From Nansenia antarctica (taxonomy: Eukaryota; Chordata; Actinopteri; Argentiniformes; Microstomatidae), in NCBI GenBank assembly GCA_963989245.1, contig OZ022345.1, positions 33,015,295 to 33,079,294 on the forward strand: a stretch of 64,000 nt of DNA, in the 5' to 3' direction. The position numbers were made by a program, and so were the translations under genes. Positions 43,081-54,990 of this stretch are shown here, piece after piece (within the stretch, counting starts at the first letter, position 1; the number at the start of each line of letters is the position of its first letter). The notes under the pieces are model-generated. The model saw only the letters and a program-made list of their open reading frames with translations. It had not been told where the DNA came from and made no database searches.

Positions 43081-43442
43081 AACTGACTGACAATTTGATT
43101 GCATGGCAATAAAACAATTATAATAATTATAATTATAAATAAATATAGGTATCGATAGACCTAAATGGGCGTTAACCAAAATAGCATAGAGTTTCTATGT
43201 AAAGAGTATGCAGATCACACACAGAGCAAGGTCCTGATCAGTGTTTACCCAGAAGTCACTTAAGACATGTACAAGTCTTTAAAAAGGCCATCATCCCATT
43301 TACCTATTAGCTTGTTGACATCACTTCCTTCTGGCACAGACCCAATAGACTCACCTGTAATAAAGTGGAAAGGTGGGAGGGAAAAAAATAAAGTGGAAAG
43401 GTGGGAGGGAGAGATGGTGTTCCCTTGGTGTATCCAGTAAGA

Positions 43443-43450
43443 AAACAGAC

Positions 43451-43485
<35 letters not shown>

Positions 43486-43580
43486 TCATTCTATTTATAT
43501 AGCGCTTTTCCAAGGCTCAACGACGCTGAATGGGAAAAACATTATGACGCAATATGGGAAAAACGGGAAACACAGAAACA
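43443..43580 (+). repeat. (TAA)n plus ATATAGCGCTTTTCC repeat
   Basis: The block TTTATATAGCGCTTTTCCAA after an ATA run is the same type as at 12500, 20600, 38930 and 60955. It seems to be one dispersed family. Confidence 0.7.
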
Positions 43581-43628
43581 ACAAGCAACAGATAACATGA
43601 GCACATAGAACACAGAGTTAATGAACGG

Positions 43629-44545
43629 GGAGGGGGGTGGCAGGGTTAGGGGAGATGGTTAGGGGTAGGGGAGGTTGTATGCATGTCCAGGGGGGGGGGG
43701 GGGGGGGCGTGGCAGAGTTAGGGGAGATGGTTAGGGGTAGGGGAGGTTGTATGCATGTCCAGGGGGGGAGGGGGGTGGCAGGGTTAGGGGAGATGGTTAG
43801 GGGTAGGGGAGGTTGTATGCATGTCCAGGGGGGGGGGGGGGGGGGCGTGGCAGAGTTAGGGGAGATGGTTAGGGGTAGGGGAGGTTGTATGCATGTCCAG
43901 GGGGGAGGGGGGTGTGGCAGGGTTAGGGGAGATGGTTAGGGGTAGGGGAGGTTGTATGCATGTCCAGGGGGGGAGGGGGCGTGGCAGGGTTAGGGGAGAT
44001 GGTTAGGGGTAGGGGAGGTTGTATGCATGTCCAGGGGGGAGGGGGCGTGGCAGGGTTAGGGGAGATGGTTAGGGGTAGGGGAGGTTGTATGCATGTCCAG
44101 GGGGGAGGGGGGTGTGGCAGGGTTAGGGGAGATGGTTAGGGGTAGGGGAGGTTGTATGCATGTCCAGGGGGGGGGGGGGGGGGCAGGGTTAGGGGAGATG
44201 GTTAGGGGTAGGGGAGGTTGTATGCATGTCCAGGGGGGGAGGGGGCGTGGCAGGGTTAGGGGAGATGGTTAGGGGTAGGGGAGGTTGTATGCATGTCCAG
44301 GGGGGGGAGGGGGCGTGGCAGGGTTAGGGGAGATGGTTAGAGGTAGGGGAGGTTGTATGCATGTCCAGGGGGGGGGGGGGGGGGGGCAGGGTTAGGGGAG
44401 ATGGTTAGGGGTAGGGGAGGTTGTATGCATGTCCAGGGGGGGGGGGGGGGGGGGGGGCAGGGTTAGGGGAGATGGTTAGGGGTAGGGGAGGTTGTATGCA
44501 TGTCCAGGGGGGGGGGGGGGGGGTGCAGGGTTAGGGGTTAGGGGT
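43629..44545 (+). repeat. G-rich minisatellite, about 14 copies
   Basis: Units of about 62-75 bp: GGCAGGGTTAGGGGAGATGG, TTAGGGGTAGGGGAGGTTGT and ATGCATGTCC followed by a G run of 6 to about 23. The varying G run causes the unit length differences. All four-G tracts lie on the plus strand, so G-quadruplexes are likely. Confidence 0.97.
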
Positions 44546-44589
44546 AGGGGAGGTTGTTGTTGAAGGTTGACTTCATATAGTTATAATAG

Positions 44590-44880
44590 ATTAGATTCTA
44601 CTTTATTGTCATTGACCATGACACAGTACTAAGACAACAAAATGCGGTTTGGCATCCAACCAGTGCAAAAAGACATGAATTATGTACACAGTGCATGGTA
44701 TGACAGTACACTGTACATATTACCGTGAGTATAAGTAAATGAATATAAAGTCAATATACATGCAATGGATATGAATATTATTAGTTATGTCATGAACTGG
44801 TTTGCCTACAATGAGTTGAAGTCACCTGATGTGAGTGTAAGTTATGAGATCTCAGTTAAATTCCTGTAACCCCACTGGTT
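44590..44880 (-). mobile_element. L2-like LINE 3' end, minus
   Basis: ATTAGATTCTACTTTATTGT followed by CATTGACC is the complement of the LINE 3' end AATAAAGT...AATCTAAT seen at 10550-10580. Coding sequence is absent. Confidence 0.55.
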
Positions 44881-45057
44881 ACAGTGTAGGTCATCTGATG
44901 TTCGACCTGTGGTTGGGGGGTTATCAGGAGAGTCATATAATCCCTGTTATGCAGCAGAGGATGACCTCGTCTGTTTCTACAGGGGATTGGAGGTTGACAT
45001 TTGGCCTGGCTGATTAGCCCCTGAACGCATAATCTTATCAGAGAAGCGAGGGAATAG

Positions 45058-45059
<2 letters not shown>

Positions 45060-45102
<43 letters not shown>

Positions 45103-45130
45103 AGTGTGTATGTGAGTGTGTGGGTGAGTG
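45060..45130. repeat. (TG)n microsatellite
   Basis: About 20 TG units followed by TATGTGAG repeats. Confidence 0.97.
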
Positions 45131-45274
45131 TTTGTGTGAGAGAGTCTCCCCCCTCCCCAAAATACACAACTCACGAGCACCCTGCACACACACCACTCAT
45201 AATGCTTTACCATAAAACACATTGTGCTTTAATAACATAATAATAATAATAATAAAAAAGGTTCAGTGCATTAA

Positions 45275-45350
45275 GGCCAGGGCTGGACTTAGGGGGGTGG
45301 GGGCCCCTGGGCTTGAGTCATTGTTCGGGCCCCTACCTACACCAAAAATG
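45275..45350 (+). mobile_element. Solo hAT terminus
   Basis: CAGGGCTGGACTTAGGGGGG followed by TGGGGGCCCCTGGGC resembles the 5' end of ZMYM-type hATs. No partner end or transposase is nearby. Confidence 0.45.
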
Positions 45351-45354
45351 ATAA

Positions 45355-46490
45355 GCTACAACTACACCAACCAGAACCTATGACCAGAAACACACGTATC
45401 CCAATGGAGTATGTTATTGGCATAAAGCACATGAAGAAAAAGCAAGGCCGTTCTGTGAGGACAACAGAAAAAAATTAGGAGTAGGCTATACTTGAATAGC
45501 AAGTGGTCCCTCAGCAGAGAGAGAGAGAAAGAAAGAAAGAGAGAGAGAGAATGCCATGTCAAACCTTAATGGGTTCTTTCTTATGGAAAGTGTTAGAGCA
45601 ATTTATTCAATAATGGCAGCCTGTTTCGTTTCAAGATGTATAAGAAAAGATATTTAATATTCTTCTGCAGAAGGAGGAAGTTTACAGGTCCGTCAGACGC
45701 ATCTGAACGTTTCAAAGGTTCCTCCCAAAAGTGACGATCATTCATTATATGTCAGTATTTATACAATCAGATTTCCACAGGTAAGGGGTCCGCCCTCGGG
45801 TGAGGTTTAGACCAATCATGAGCAAGGGGTGTGAGTTTGTACATGGATGAAGATGATTTTGATGAAGGTTAGGGGGGAATCGGCCCCCACTTTCTCCTAG
45901 GGAGACAAAGGTGAAAACGGAACACAATAGCCACAAACTGGTTCAGTCTGGTCCCAGAGCACCGGGTCTGGGCAACACAAAAAGCCCAAAACTGCTCCAG
46001 ATGGTAGGGCAATCAGGTCTTTGTAATCATGTAAATGTGTCTGTTGTCTTAGCCCATGTCAAGCTTCAAGTAGAGAAACTGGTTCTATTGTGTGACAACA
46101 GGAAATCATCTTCTACAGCCCGCTGCAGACATTCAACCCAAGATGATGTTTGGTTCTTAAATGTAGCTTATTACATATAATAATTTTCTCTCACAAAAGA
46201 AACACTATTCATTTATAAATATATATATATATTCATAATATTTTTCCTTTAACATGAATCAATTAATTAAATTAAAGTAAAGTATACTGACTTGAGCTGC
46301 TGGTCATCTTTTCTTTAACATGAACGAAAATTAAATTAAATTAAAGTGTACCTTTCTATTATCATACAATATTTCCTTGAACATGTAAACTCTATAATCA
46401 TACAGTTGTCTTTCTATTAGTTGTCTCTGTCATACTGAACTGTTTGTTATCATCCTGAACTATCTCTGTTGCTCACCTCACCTCAGTTCT
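45355..46490. other. Intergenic, no gene recognised
   Basis: A short GA-rich run at 45518-45550 and AT-rich sequence after 46190 (repeats of TTAATTAAATTAAA type). No coding motif. Confidence 0.4.
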
Positions 46491-46496
46491 GTCTCT

Positions 46497-46857
46497 ATTG
46501 CTCTCCTCTCCTGTTGTCTGTCTCTCTGTTACTGTCCTGTTGTCTGTCTCTCTGTTGCTGTCCTGTTGTCTGTCTCTCTGTTGCTGTCCTGTTGTCTGTC
46601 TCTCTGTTGCTGTCCTCTCCTGTTGTCTGTCTCTCTGTTGCTCTCCTCTCCTGTTGTCGGTCTCTCTGTTGCTCTCCTCTCCTGTTGTCTGTCTCTCTGT
46701 TGCTGTCCTGTTGTCTGTCTCTCTGTTGCTGTCCTGTTGTCTGTCTCTCTGTTGCTGTCCTGTTGTCTGTCTCTCTGTTGCTCTCCTCTCCTGTTGTCTG
46801 TCTCTCTGTTACTGTCCTGTTGTCTGTCTCTCTGTTGCTGTCCTGTTGTCTGTCTCT
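46497..46857. repeat. 26-bp minisatellite, about 14 copies
   Basis: Units CTGTTGTCTGTCTCTCTGTT plus GCTGTC, with a variant of CTCTCCTCTC replacing CTGTC. All three plus-strand frames and one minus frame stay open, giving 100-170-codon artefacts. Confidence 0.95.
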
Positions 46858-47203
46858 AGCGACACCCGACCCAGTGCTAACTGCTTCATGGCTCTCACTC
46901 TCAATATTGGTCGTCGCAGCTGCATTATTAAAAAACAAATATGCTTGTTGTAAAGAAAATGTCTATAATGCATTGAAATGACATTAAACTAAGATAATAC
47001 GATGGTTTTATCGTATCATCGTCATAATAATTATTAATAATATCTTATCATAATTTTTCAAATCTTTATTAATAAGTAATTACAGAAAAAGTAAATGACA
47101 TTTCTGGCATGGCTTCCGCATTTTGGCCTACGAGAGAGTCGGAATCATGTTGGAATCATGTGCTACCAAGCGGACCAATCACAGTGCTTACGGTCTGCGT
47201 AGG

Positions 47204-49547
47204 CAGGGGAGGCTGGTTCATTAGGGGCAATTGGACAATGCCCCACCAAAGGGAGAAGAGAGAGATTTTTTTTCTATGACTTCTAGACAGTGTTGCTTCT
47301 GAATATCATAGTCCAATCAGCTAGTGTTCTGTGGAGTATATCATAGTCCAATCAGCTAGTGTTCTGTGGAGTATGTTCCAATCAGCTTCAAGTCCCGCCC
47401 CTTTCGGGGCAACTTTCAGTCTACTCGAAGTTGCACTAGGCTGTTCTCGTAGACTTGCATGTAAAATCTATTTTGGTAACTTCAGGCCATTCGGTCATTT
47501 GTCTATGGGGTTTTGGGACATGCACAAAGAATCGTACGTGCTTACGTCATGTCCGGCGTAGCTTTAGACGAGCTAGCCAATTAACCTTCATTTCAGATCA
47601 CGTTCGTTCACCATGGCAAAACCGTCGTTCACCATGGCAAAACCGTCGTAGCAACCAGGAGAAATTAACAGTAAAGGAATTAGGACCACCCAGACCAAAT
47701 TTTATTATAAAGCAAGTTTATACAAAGGCAGGGAAAATTGGAAAATCGTATAACCGAGGATTTACGAGGGGTTGACATTGACGCAGTCTTCATAAAACAT
47801 GCCGTCCACAAGCAGCATGCAGGCCATAAGGTAAGATCAAAAAATATAGTTTGTACCTTCTCCGTAATATAGAACTTTGTAATAATCAAATGTATGCATG
47901 CTATGATGAATGGGAAAGGCGCCGGTAAAACTAGTAGGCTTATATAACAATGAGTTGAATTAAAATTAGGGCTTGCCCGAGTAATTGGAGTAGGATATTC
48001 CACTATTCATTTGGTAGGTTGCTATGCGAAGCTTCTTTTTTGCAACAAAACTTTGCATTTAATGTATTATGTTACAATATATTAATATGTAGTTACTTAA
48101 TGTAATGTAGTATATTACATGTATCAAACAATACATTTTGTCAGCGAATTACAACTAAGCATTTTTTTTTGATATATGTATTAGGCTAATATATAGAACA
48201 TGTCTAAAAATGTCTGAGGTTTAATTTGTGAATAGATAGACCTACATATTTATATTCAAGAATAAGCATATCTACCTAAATAGCTCCAAGATATCTAAGT
48301 GGTCGGGAGTGACTCATGTGCACAGCCTGTTAAAGCTAAAGTCAACTGTTATACTTAAAACAGATCCCTCTCTCCTGGAGACCTTAAATCATCGTTAGAC
48401 TACATTTCAGAAATTACTGTAGATACAATTACAACTACAAGACAGCAGATTGTTCAGCTACATTTTCTTATTTGAAATCTTAACACTGTTGGTCTGTCTG
48501 CCTTCAGGGACCAAAGCTCATCTCAAGAGCAGCAGCAAGAAGCCACAGGAACCAGAACATCAAGGAGGGTCTTGGGAGAAGAAGAGAAGCAGAGGCTGTC
48601 TAAAGAGGTAGGTCCAAGTTTTGAAACACAGTGTTGGAAAATCACCACCAATCAGAGTTACATTCAGGGATGGGATGGTAGCAGTCTTTATTCAGTGTTG
48701 TACTTCCAAAGTGCTTATTTCCACATTTTCTTTCACACCCCATACTTTTGACAGATCTGCGACACAATCCTGGCCCACTCCAAAGAAAGGTTTTCTTTCA
48801 CCAACCACCTTGTGAGTGCCACGCTGCTCCAAGGAGAGATGTTCCAACAGCACTGCCATGCATTCCCTGTTGAGGCTCTGAACACCACTGTCAAGGCATA
48901 CCCCATGCTGAACCAGGTGAAGCTCAAGACTGAGCTGTCCCTTGTCTATGAGAGTGCTGAGTTCAAGGGCTGCTCTGGTGCACTGGCACTGTACCAGGTT
49001 CTACACAGTTACAACCTCCAGGAGACTTTCTCTGAGACTGTAGCTCTGTTGAACATCCTAATTACTACTCCCATGACAACAGCTGAAGCTGAGAGGTGTT
49101 TCTCGACCCTTAAGAGAATCAAGAACTTCCTGCGAAACACAATGGGCCAGGAGCGCCTGAATGCACTGGCCATGCTTTCAATGGAGAGGGAACTAGTCAG
49201 GAAGATGCCTGATTTTAATGAGAGGGTCATTGATTGTTTTGCTGCTTTGAAAGAGAGACGAGCTAAATTTCAATACAAGTGAGCAGTATGTATGCCGTCC
49301 ATATTTTGTATTTTGTAGTATGTAAATAGTTTTATCCATCCATTGCACATTATCAGCCCCTGTGCCACTGCCCTTTATCCTGGATTTGCTGCACCTAAAA
49401 TAAAATATGTGATAACTGAATACCAATGGCTGTGAGAGTCAATTTATTTAAGCCCGCTGATTTAGGTGAATTTACCCTTGAACGTGTCACCTTAACCATC
49501 AACGCAACAATTGCCCCCCCTGAGAGATTTGGCAGGAGCCGCCACTG
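47204..49547 (+). mobile_element. 2.3-kb hAT with 8-bp target duplication
   Basis: Termini CAGGGGAGGCTGGTTCA and complement of CAGTGGCGGCTCCTGCC. The target duplication TGCGTAGG (47196-47203, 49548-49555) is exact. Copy B of the host repeat shows the unoccupied site, GGTCTGCGTAGGCACTGCC with a single TGCGTAGG, confirming both borders. Confidence 0.95.
48508..49282 (+). pseudogene. hAT transposase remnant, C-terminal exons
   Basis: Two exons can be read: 48508-48607 (QEQQQEATGTRTSRR, donor GAG|GTAGGT) and 48755-49282 (acceptor GACAG|ATCTGC, frame open to TGA). The second has ICDTILAHSKERFSFTNHL, ETVALLNILITTPMTTAEAE, RCFSTLKRIKNFLRNTMGQE and RLNALAMLSME, the hAT dimerisation domain. The N-terminal zinc finger and first catalytic region are missing, so the copy is defective even though this frame is intact. 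Confidence 0.75.
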
Positions 49548-49718
49548 TGCGTAGGCACTGCCGCGGAGTTACATTTTTGGAGAGGTGCGCGTGAGCCTAC
49601 GCCTCCGCTTCATTTTTGCAGCTTACGAAGCCTAGGCTATGCGTAGCCTACGTCCTGCGTGACTCAGTAACGTAAACTGGTGAGATGAGATGCGCGAGAT
49701 TTCTTCTCTCGAATCAAA

Positions 49719-50312
49719 CTATAGAAAACCTGGATTCCGCAGGCAAAAAGTTGCTACACCCTCATGTCCATATCCAGCTTTTAAGTTTGCAATTATTCTG
49801 CGACGGGTCTCAGGATATGACTTCTCAGGGTATGATTCTCTGAAAGCTGCATGCCTTGTATAATTGTAACGGCGAAGATTGTATTGTTTTTCATCAGCTA
49901 CCGTTTCAGTGCAGATGAGGCATACAGGTTTTGCGTTACTAAATGTTGGCAAGATGAATGCGTACTTGTCAGTCCATTCCTCATTAAAGCTGCGTTTTTC
50001 CACATCAATTTTACGCTTCAGATTCTCTTTTTGAGAATGACACTTTGCTTGATTGATAACTGAAAATTATTACAATGAAGTGAAGACAAAATATCTTGAT
50101 CGCCCCCTGGTGGCTGGCTGCAGTATAGGTGTCAGGAGTCTGTTAACACTGATAAGCCATTAATAACATACATTTTGTAAGAAAGTGAAAATATTAAACA
50201 ATAATATGCTAATTATGCTGAAATAAAATAAATAAATATATATAAGTCCGGCCCCCACAGTGTATGCTTCGAAAAATTCTGGCCCTTGGACAAATGTAGT
50301 TGGTGACCCCTG
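49719..50312 (-). mobile_element. Charlie-like hAT fragment (GTF2IRD2/ZBED type)
   Basis: Minus-strand terminus CAGGGGTCACCAACTACATT at 50312 downwards, then ORF 50003-49719 with FNEEWTDKYAFILPTFSNAK, PVCLICTETVADEKQYNLRR and YTRHAAFRESYPEKS. That is the N-terminal BED-like finger of the transposases that gave rise to GTF2IRD2. The frame is cut at about 49760 where the Harbinger-like repeat begins, so only about 80 residues of the transposase are left. Confidence 0.75.
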
Positions 50313-50435
50313 CTCTAAGGATAGCAGCTTGCCTTTAACCACACCATAATCTTGGGTATTTGGACAAAGTGATGCATAAACATTCTGTGCCTTTCCTGTA
50401 AGCGCACTCTGGATAAGAAGTGTCCAGTGATCCTT

Positions 50436-51010
50436 AAGCCCAATTTATACTTCTGCGTCGAATTTACGCGCGGCTACGCCGTAGCCTACGCAAGGGCTCT
50501 CCCAATTTATAGTTCTGCGTCGAATTTACCCGCGGCTACGCCGTAGCCTACACAAGGGCTCTCCCAATTTATAGTTCTGCGTTGGTCGGTGTACTCATAG
50601 CGGCATAATAGCGATTTTTTTTGTTATGCTTGTTGTAAAGAAAATGTCTATAATGCATTGAAATGACATTAAACTAAGATAATACGATGGTTTTATCGTA
50701 TCATCTTCATAATAATTATTAATAATATCTTATCATAATTTTTCTAATCTTTATTAATAAGTAATTACAGAAAAGTAAATGACATTTCTGTCATGGCTTC
50801 CACATGTTGGCCTACGAGAGAGTCGGAATCATGTGGGAATCATGTCGGAATCATGTGCTGACCAATCACAGTGCTTACGGTCTGCGTAGGCACTGCCGCG
50901 GAGTTACATTTTTGGAGAGGTGCGCGAGCCTACGCCTCTGCTTCATTTTTGCAGCTTACGAAGCATAGGCTATGCGTAGCCTACGTCCTGCGTGACTCAG
51001 TAACGTAAAC
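50436..51010. mobile_element. Harbinger-like repeat, copy B, left part
   Basis: AAGCCCAATTTATACTTCTG followed by CGTCGAATTTACGCG looks like a PIF/Harbinger terminus. A partial terminus (CAATTTATAGTTCTGCGT) is then repeated twice at about 70-bp spacing. From 50623 it matches copy A. The DIRS element interrupts it after AAC at 51008-51010; the right part resumes at 60348 and the similarity ends near 60420. Confidence 0.55.
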
Positions 51011-51182
51011 GATAGTTATGGAGATAGACTCCAGTTCTATGAGTGGAGCGGAGCCCCATAGGGGAGCTCTGCTCCTATTGGTTTACCCGCTACCTAAAGT
51101 AGCCAATGACTGAATTTTTCAATGCCTGCGTCCGCCTGGGGTGCTATATAAAGGGGCGTACTTCGCTCCATCATTCTCCCAA
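51011..51182. repeat. DIRS inverted terminal repeat, left
   Basis: Contains GGGGAGCTCTGCTCCTATTG, GTTTACCCGCTACCTAAAGT and GCTATATAAAGGGGCGTACT. The last has a TATAAA box and is followed by TTCGCTCCATCATTCTC, so this ITR could act as a promoter directed inward. The outer 45 bp differ from the other ITR. Confidence 0.92.
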
Positions 51183-51230
51183 ACATACAAAACAGCCGGG
51201 TTTGAACGAGTCGAAGTGGGCCAGCAGCCC

Positions 51231-51335
51231 TATGGGGCTCCGCTCCACTCATAGAACTGGAGTCTATCTCCATAACTATCGTTCTATATCGTGGAGCTCC
51301 GCCCCATAGGGGAGCTCTGCTCCTATTGGTTTAGG
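51231..51335. repeat. DIRS internal complementary region
   Basis: Bases 51231-51280 are the exact reverse complement of the left terminus (51011-51060). Bases 51284-51335 match the reverse complement of the right terminus. GTT at 51281-51283 joins them. This is the template that in DIRS1 allows end-to-end circle formation during replication. Confidence 0.93.
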
Positions 51336-51406
51336 CGGAGCGAGCGAGGCCAAATGTACCCCCACTGAGACTATTAATCTGAAACAATCTCAGCGGCACC
51401 CGGAGC

Positions 51407-54308
51407 CACCGCTGGACTGGCCATACAATCTTTCTGCCCGCTGGCAGATGGGCCGCGCTAGTTTTGGGCCGGTCGGGCCGCCTTGGCCCCCCCCCCCAAA
51501 AAAAAAAACTAGCGCGGCCCAAGATAGCGCGGCATCAACTAGCGCTGAATCAAGCGGCGGCCCCCGTTTATTCTAACACATGGGCTGGCCCAATCACACA
51601 CCTGCTGTCCATCGGCCCCCTCCCCCACTCTGATCCCTCGGCCGACAACCCAAGTACAGTGTCATGTCCGTAGATAAGATAGTGAAAGGGGGTGCCCAGA
51701 AAACTAGGGAGAAAAAAAGTAAGAAGCTAGCAGAGGATGCCTCAAAATGTCAGAAACTGACAGATATGTTCTCTGCATCGACTGTGGGGGCTAGGCCTAC
51801 TACAGCTGCGGCTGCCACAGCAAAATCTTTACCGCTAACTAACGTTAGCAGCAGAGGCGCCCCGTCCATAGAGGCAACCATGGCAATTGCTTGGGGCCAC
51901 CAAACAAAAAGGGCCTCCAATTATTTTTTTACCCTCATATTGTTTAGCTTGTCAAACTAAAACTGTCCTTGGATGAATGTATTTTCAATGGAAATCATGG
52001 CATTCAGCGTTCAGTCGCTCTGAGTCTGCTCGCGCTGCGCTGCGCATACATTAATCCAAGGACAGTTTTTAGTTTGACAAGCTAAACAATATGAGGGTAG
52101 TTAAGAGTTTAACTACTTTTCATTGTGAAATAGCTAGTTTGGTAAAGTATTCCCTGCAATTACGGCGTTATTATATGATCTATAACAACACGGACATCCA
52201 TATCCGTAACCACGGCAGTATCCACGCAGCTGCCCCAAAACCCCCCTAGTGGGGCCCTGCCCCCTTCTAGCTTGAAATTGACTTCTAGAACGGATTCTAT
52301 GTGCCGCCCGGAGCGAGCGGCAAATCTAGGACACTGATAGGCCGGACGATGGGAAGCACCGCCCCCCCGTCCTTCTCATTGGTTCAGCGGGACAGTTTTT
52401 TTTAAGTTAACTATTCATTTGTTACGTATTTATTTGGCATCTGGGTACAAAATACAAATAGTTAATACATCATGTAGCCTATATTAAAGCCTTTAAAAAA
52501 TGATTCATGATAAGATCCATCATTTACATGCATTTACATGCATCATTTACATGCTCCATGTTGCATGTAATTTGTATGCTACTTGTGGTCCAGTATGTCG
52601 CAATGTGTACTAGGTGTGCTACTGTACCTGTGGTCATGTACTGTTTTTACTGTTTCTACTGTTTTTACTGTTTTTATGTCATGTGCTTTGCATGTTTTTA
52701 TGTGATTTTATTATGTCAAATGTAATTGTTGTATTGTGGCTGTCTTGGCCAGGGCTCCTTTGTAAAAGAGACGCTAGTCTTTCAGACAGTTTTTTTACTT
52801 ACACACACGAGCGCGCGCATATGCGCGAACTTCGTAAAACCGTATTATATTTCAGTGTCAGGGAAATAAATAAATTTAAACATTTCCACATCGTCACCCG
52901 CCTAAGACCCTTACCAGGGGCCTCCTAATGTTGTTTGCTTAGGGCCCCCAAAAGTCTAGGGGCTCCACTGGTTAGCAGTAGCACTGATGTGCCGTTAGCA
53001 ATTGAGGAGGAGACAGAGGACACAGCTAGAGAGGTAAGCAATGTTGTTACTTGGTTTTACAAAAGCAAAGTTATGTTAGTCGCTTGCATTGGCCAGATTA
53101 AGGGAGCAGCAGCAGAGAATGTCTTATGACTTATGCTAACCCGTACAGGCAGCATGATTGCATTGCGCTTCACCAGGACTTGGCTGGAATTCATGCACAC
53201 ACACAGTGATCTCTCTCGTGGTGTAACGTTAGTGCTGCTTGGCTGTGGACTCTATAGCTAACGTTAGATGGGGGTGTTCTGCATTTTGTGACTTTCTATT
53301 TTGTTGCTAGCTAGCAAGTTGAGGTATCACTGTCACTGACATAAATGCAATACCAACAATGGGTGTTAATAATACTTTTTATTTGAAAATAAAAATATTT
53401 AAAAAAAAATCTACACTCGCCTAGTTCAGAACTAATGAATGCTTTTTATTGCATGGAGAAATAAAACTCATGCAGTCTGCAACACAATAATGTTGTCTTG
53501 CAACCTTCCATTTGAAATGACTGGGCTTCTGGTGTAACATAATGCAATCATGCAGCCTGTGTGTACATGTAAATGAGAACTTTGCTGATTTTGACAACCA
53601 GTTAGTTTACTTCTCTGTCCATGTCTTGTTGAACCAGGTTGAGCTGCTGCTGCCCTCCCCAGAAAAGCAGAGTGTCAGGGAAAGAGAGGAAAAGGAGAGA
53701 GAAAAAGATGAAACAGAGGAAACAGAGTGCCACGTTCAGGACTTCAATTACTTTGCCTGTCCTGAGCCTTCCATGCTAGATCACTTTTTAGATTACCACC
53801 CTCAGCAGAGAACCAAAAATACAGCGGCACAAAAGTATGTGCAGATGGCACCAGTAGGAAGTGGCTCACATATTGCGAAGAACAGCATACATTGTTTTGT
53901 TTTGTCTGTATGGCATTTGGCAATAGCACTGACCCCAGAAAATGTATTACTGGAATGACAGGATGGAGACGTGCGCAACAGAATGTGGAGGAGCATGAAA
54001 AGAGTGCTACACACCGAAAGTGTGCTGAAGCCTATTTTCTAAGAAGTAGAAAAGGAGATATCCAGAGCAAGTTTGCTGGCAGTCAGATGTCTGCTCATAG
54101 GCAGCAAGTAAGAAAGAAACGCCAGGTTTTGGAGTGTGTTGTGGATGTGGTGAAGGTGATAGGCAAGAGGGGCTTGAGCTACATAGGGGGTTTTACAAAT
54201 GGTATATTCAACAGACTGCCAGCATGTTGATCGGCGGTGTCGGACCGATTGTGTTGGGCCGGTCTGAGCCACATGGCAGGGCCTAATTTTTGTCCCAGTC
54301 CAGCCCTG
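51407..54308 (+). mobile_element. 2.9-kb hAT inserted in the DIRS element
   Basis: Termini CACCGCTGGACTGG and CCAGTCCAGCCCTG are imperfect inverted repeats; the 8-bp target duplication CCCGGAGC is exact (51399-51406, 54309-54316). It retains only N-terminal transposase exons, so it is non-autonomous. The lengths of poly-C/poly-A near 51487-51510 and AT-rich insert at 52380-52900 suggest further internal rearrangement. Confidence 0.92.
51664..54180 (+). pseudogene. hAT transposase N-terminal exon remnants
   Basis: 51664 onward reads GAQKTREKKSKKLAEDASKC then QKLTDMFSAS, a ZMYM1-like start. At 53638-53830 an acidic stretch follows an acceptor and continues to CPEPSMLDHFLDYHPQQ. At 53900-54175, after a frameshift, comes TGMTGWRRAQQNVEEHEKSA and THRKCAEAYF (TTF-type zinc-finger tail). 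The catalytic domain and dimerisation domain are absent. Confidence 0.65.
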
Positions 54309-54384
54309 CCCGGAGCTGACCACTGATGTTGGTTCAAGACAACCTTAAAAAGTTGGCCCAACCCACACCGAGTCTGCTCCACTG

Positions 54385-54990
54385 ATCTAGCCCTTACGTG
54401 AGCACGCAGGGTTGTAGATCTAACGGAACATGTCCTGGAGGAGGGTCCCCTCCCCAGGCACATCCGTAATCATCCTGACAGCACTTGAATAGCATCCCCA
54501 ACCAGGGTAATCCAAGTGCCATCCCCACTACATCAGTCCTCAGCAAACTGAGGACAGAATGAGAAAAGGATGAGGAAGAAATATCACTTACCTAACCCTT
54601 ACGTTGGGTTGTTGATCTAACAGAACATGTCCTGGAGGAGGGTCCCCTCCCCAGGCACATCCGTATTCATCCTGACAGCACTTGAATAGAATCCCCATGA
54701 CCAGGGTAATCCAAGTGCCCTTCCCACAACATCAGTCATCAGCAAAACTGAGGACAGAATGAGAAAGGATTGAGGAAGAATATCACTGACCTAACCCTTA
54801 CGTGAGCACGTAGGGTTGTTGATCTAACGGAACATGTCCTGGAGGAGGGTCCCTTCCCCAGGCACATCCGTATTCATCCTGACTGCACTTGAATAGAATC
54901 CCCATGACCAGGGTAATCCAAGTGCCTTCCCCACTACATCAGTCATCAGCAAAACTGAGGACAGAATGAGAAAAGGATGAGGAAGAAATA
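54385..54990. repeat. About 205-bp tandem triplication at the recombinase 3' end
   Basis: Three copies start at about 54388, 54598 and 54797. Shared blocks: TGTCCTGGAGGAGGGTCCC, CCCAGGCACATCCGTA, CCAGGGTAATCCAAGTGCC and GAGGACAGAATGAGAAA. The last copy overlaps the recombinase stop codon, so the coding end has been multiplied. Confidence 0.9.

Larger units (their letters stand above)
46925..49760. mobile_element. Harbinger-like repeat, copy A, split by a hAT
   Basis: Left part 46925-47203 and right part 49548-49760 match copy B (50623-51010 and 60345-60420) almost base for base: ATGCTTGTTGTAAAGAAAAT, CCTACGAGAGAGTCGGAATC, CTTACGGTCTGCGTAGG, CACTGCCGCGGAGTTACATT, CTGCGTGACTCAGTAACGTA, GAGATGCGCGAGATTTC. 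The Harbinger assignment rests on the terminus seen only in copy B and is tentative. Confidence 0.65.

Noticed and set aside
43637..43939. 100-codon Gly-rich repeat frame
   Set aside because: Lies entirely in the G-rich minisatellite.
46469..46981. Four overlapping 97-170-codon frames
   Set aside because: All are reading frames of the 26-bp minisatellite.
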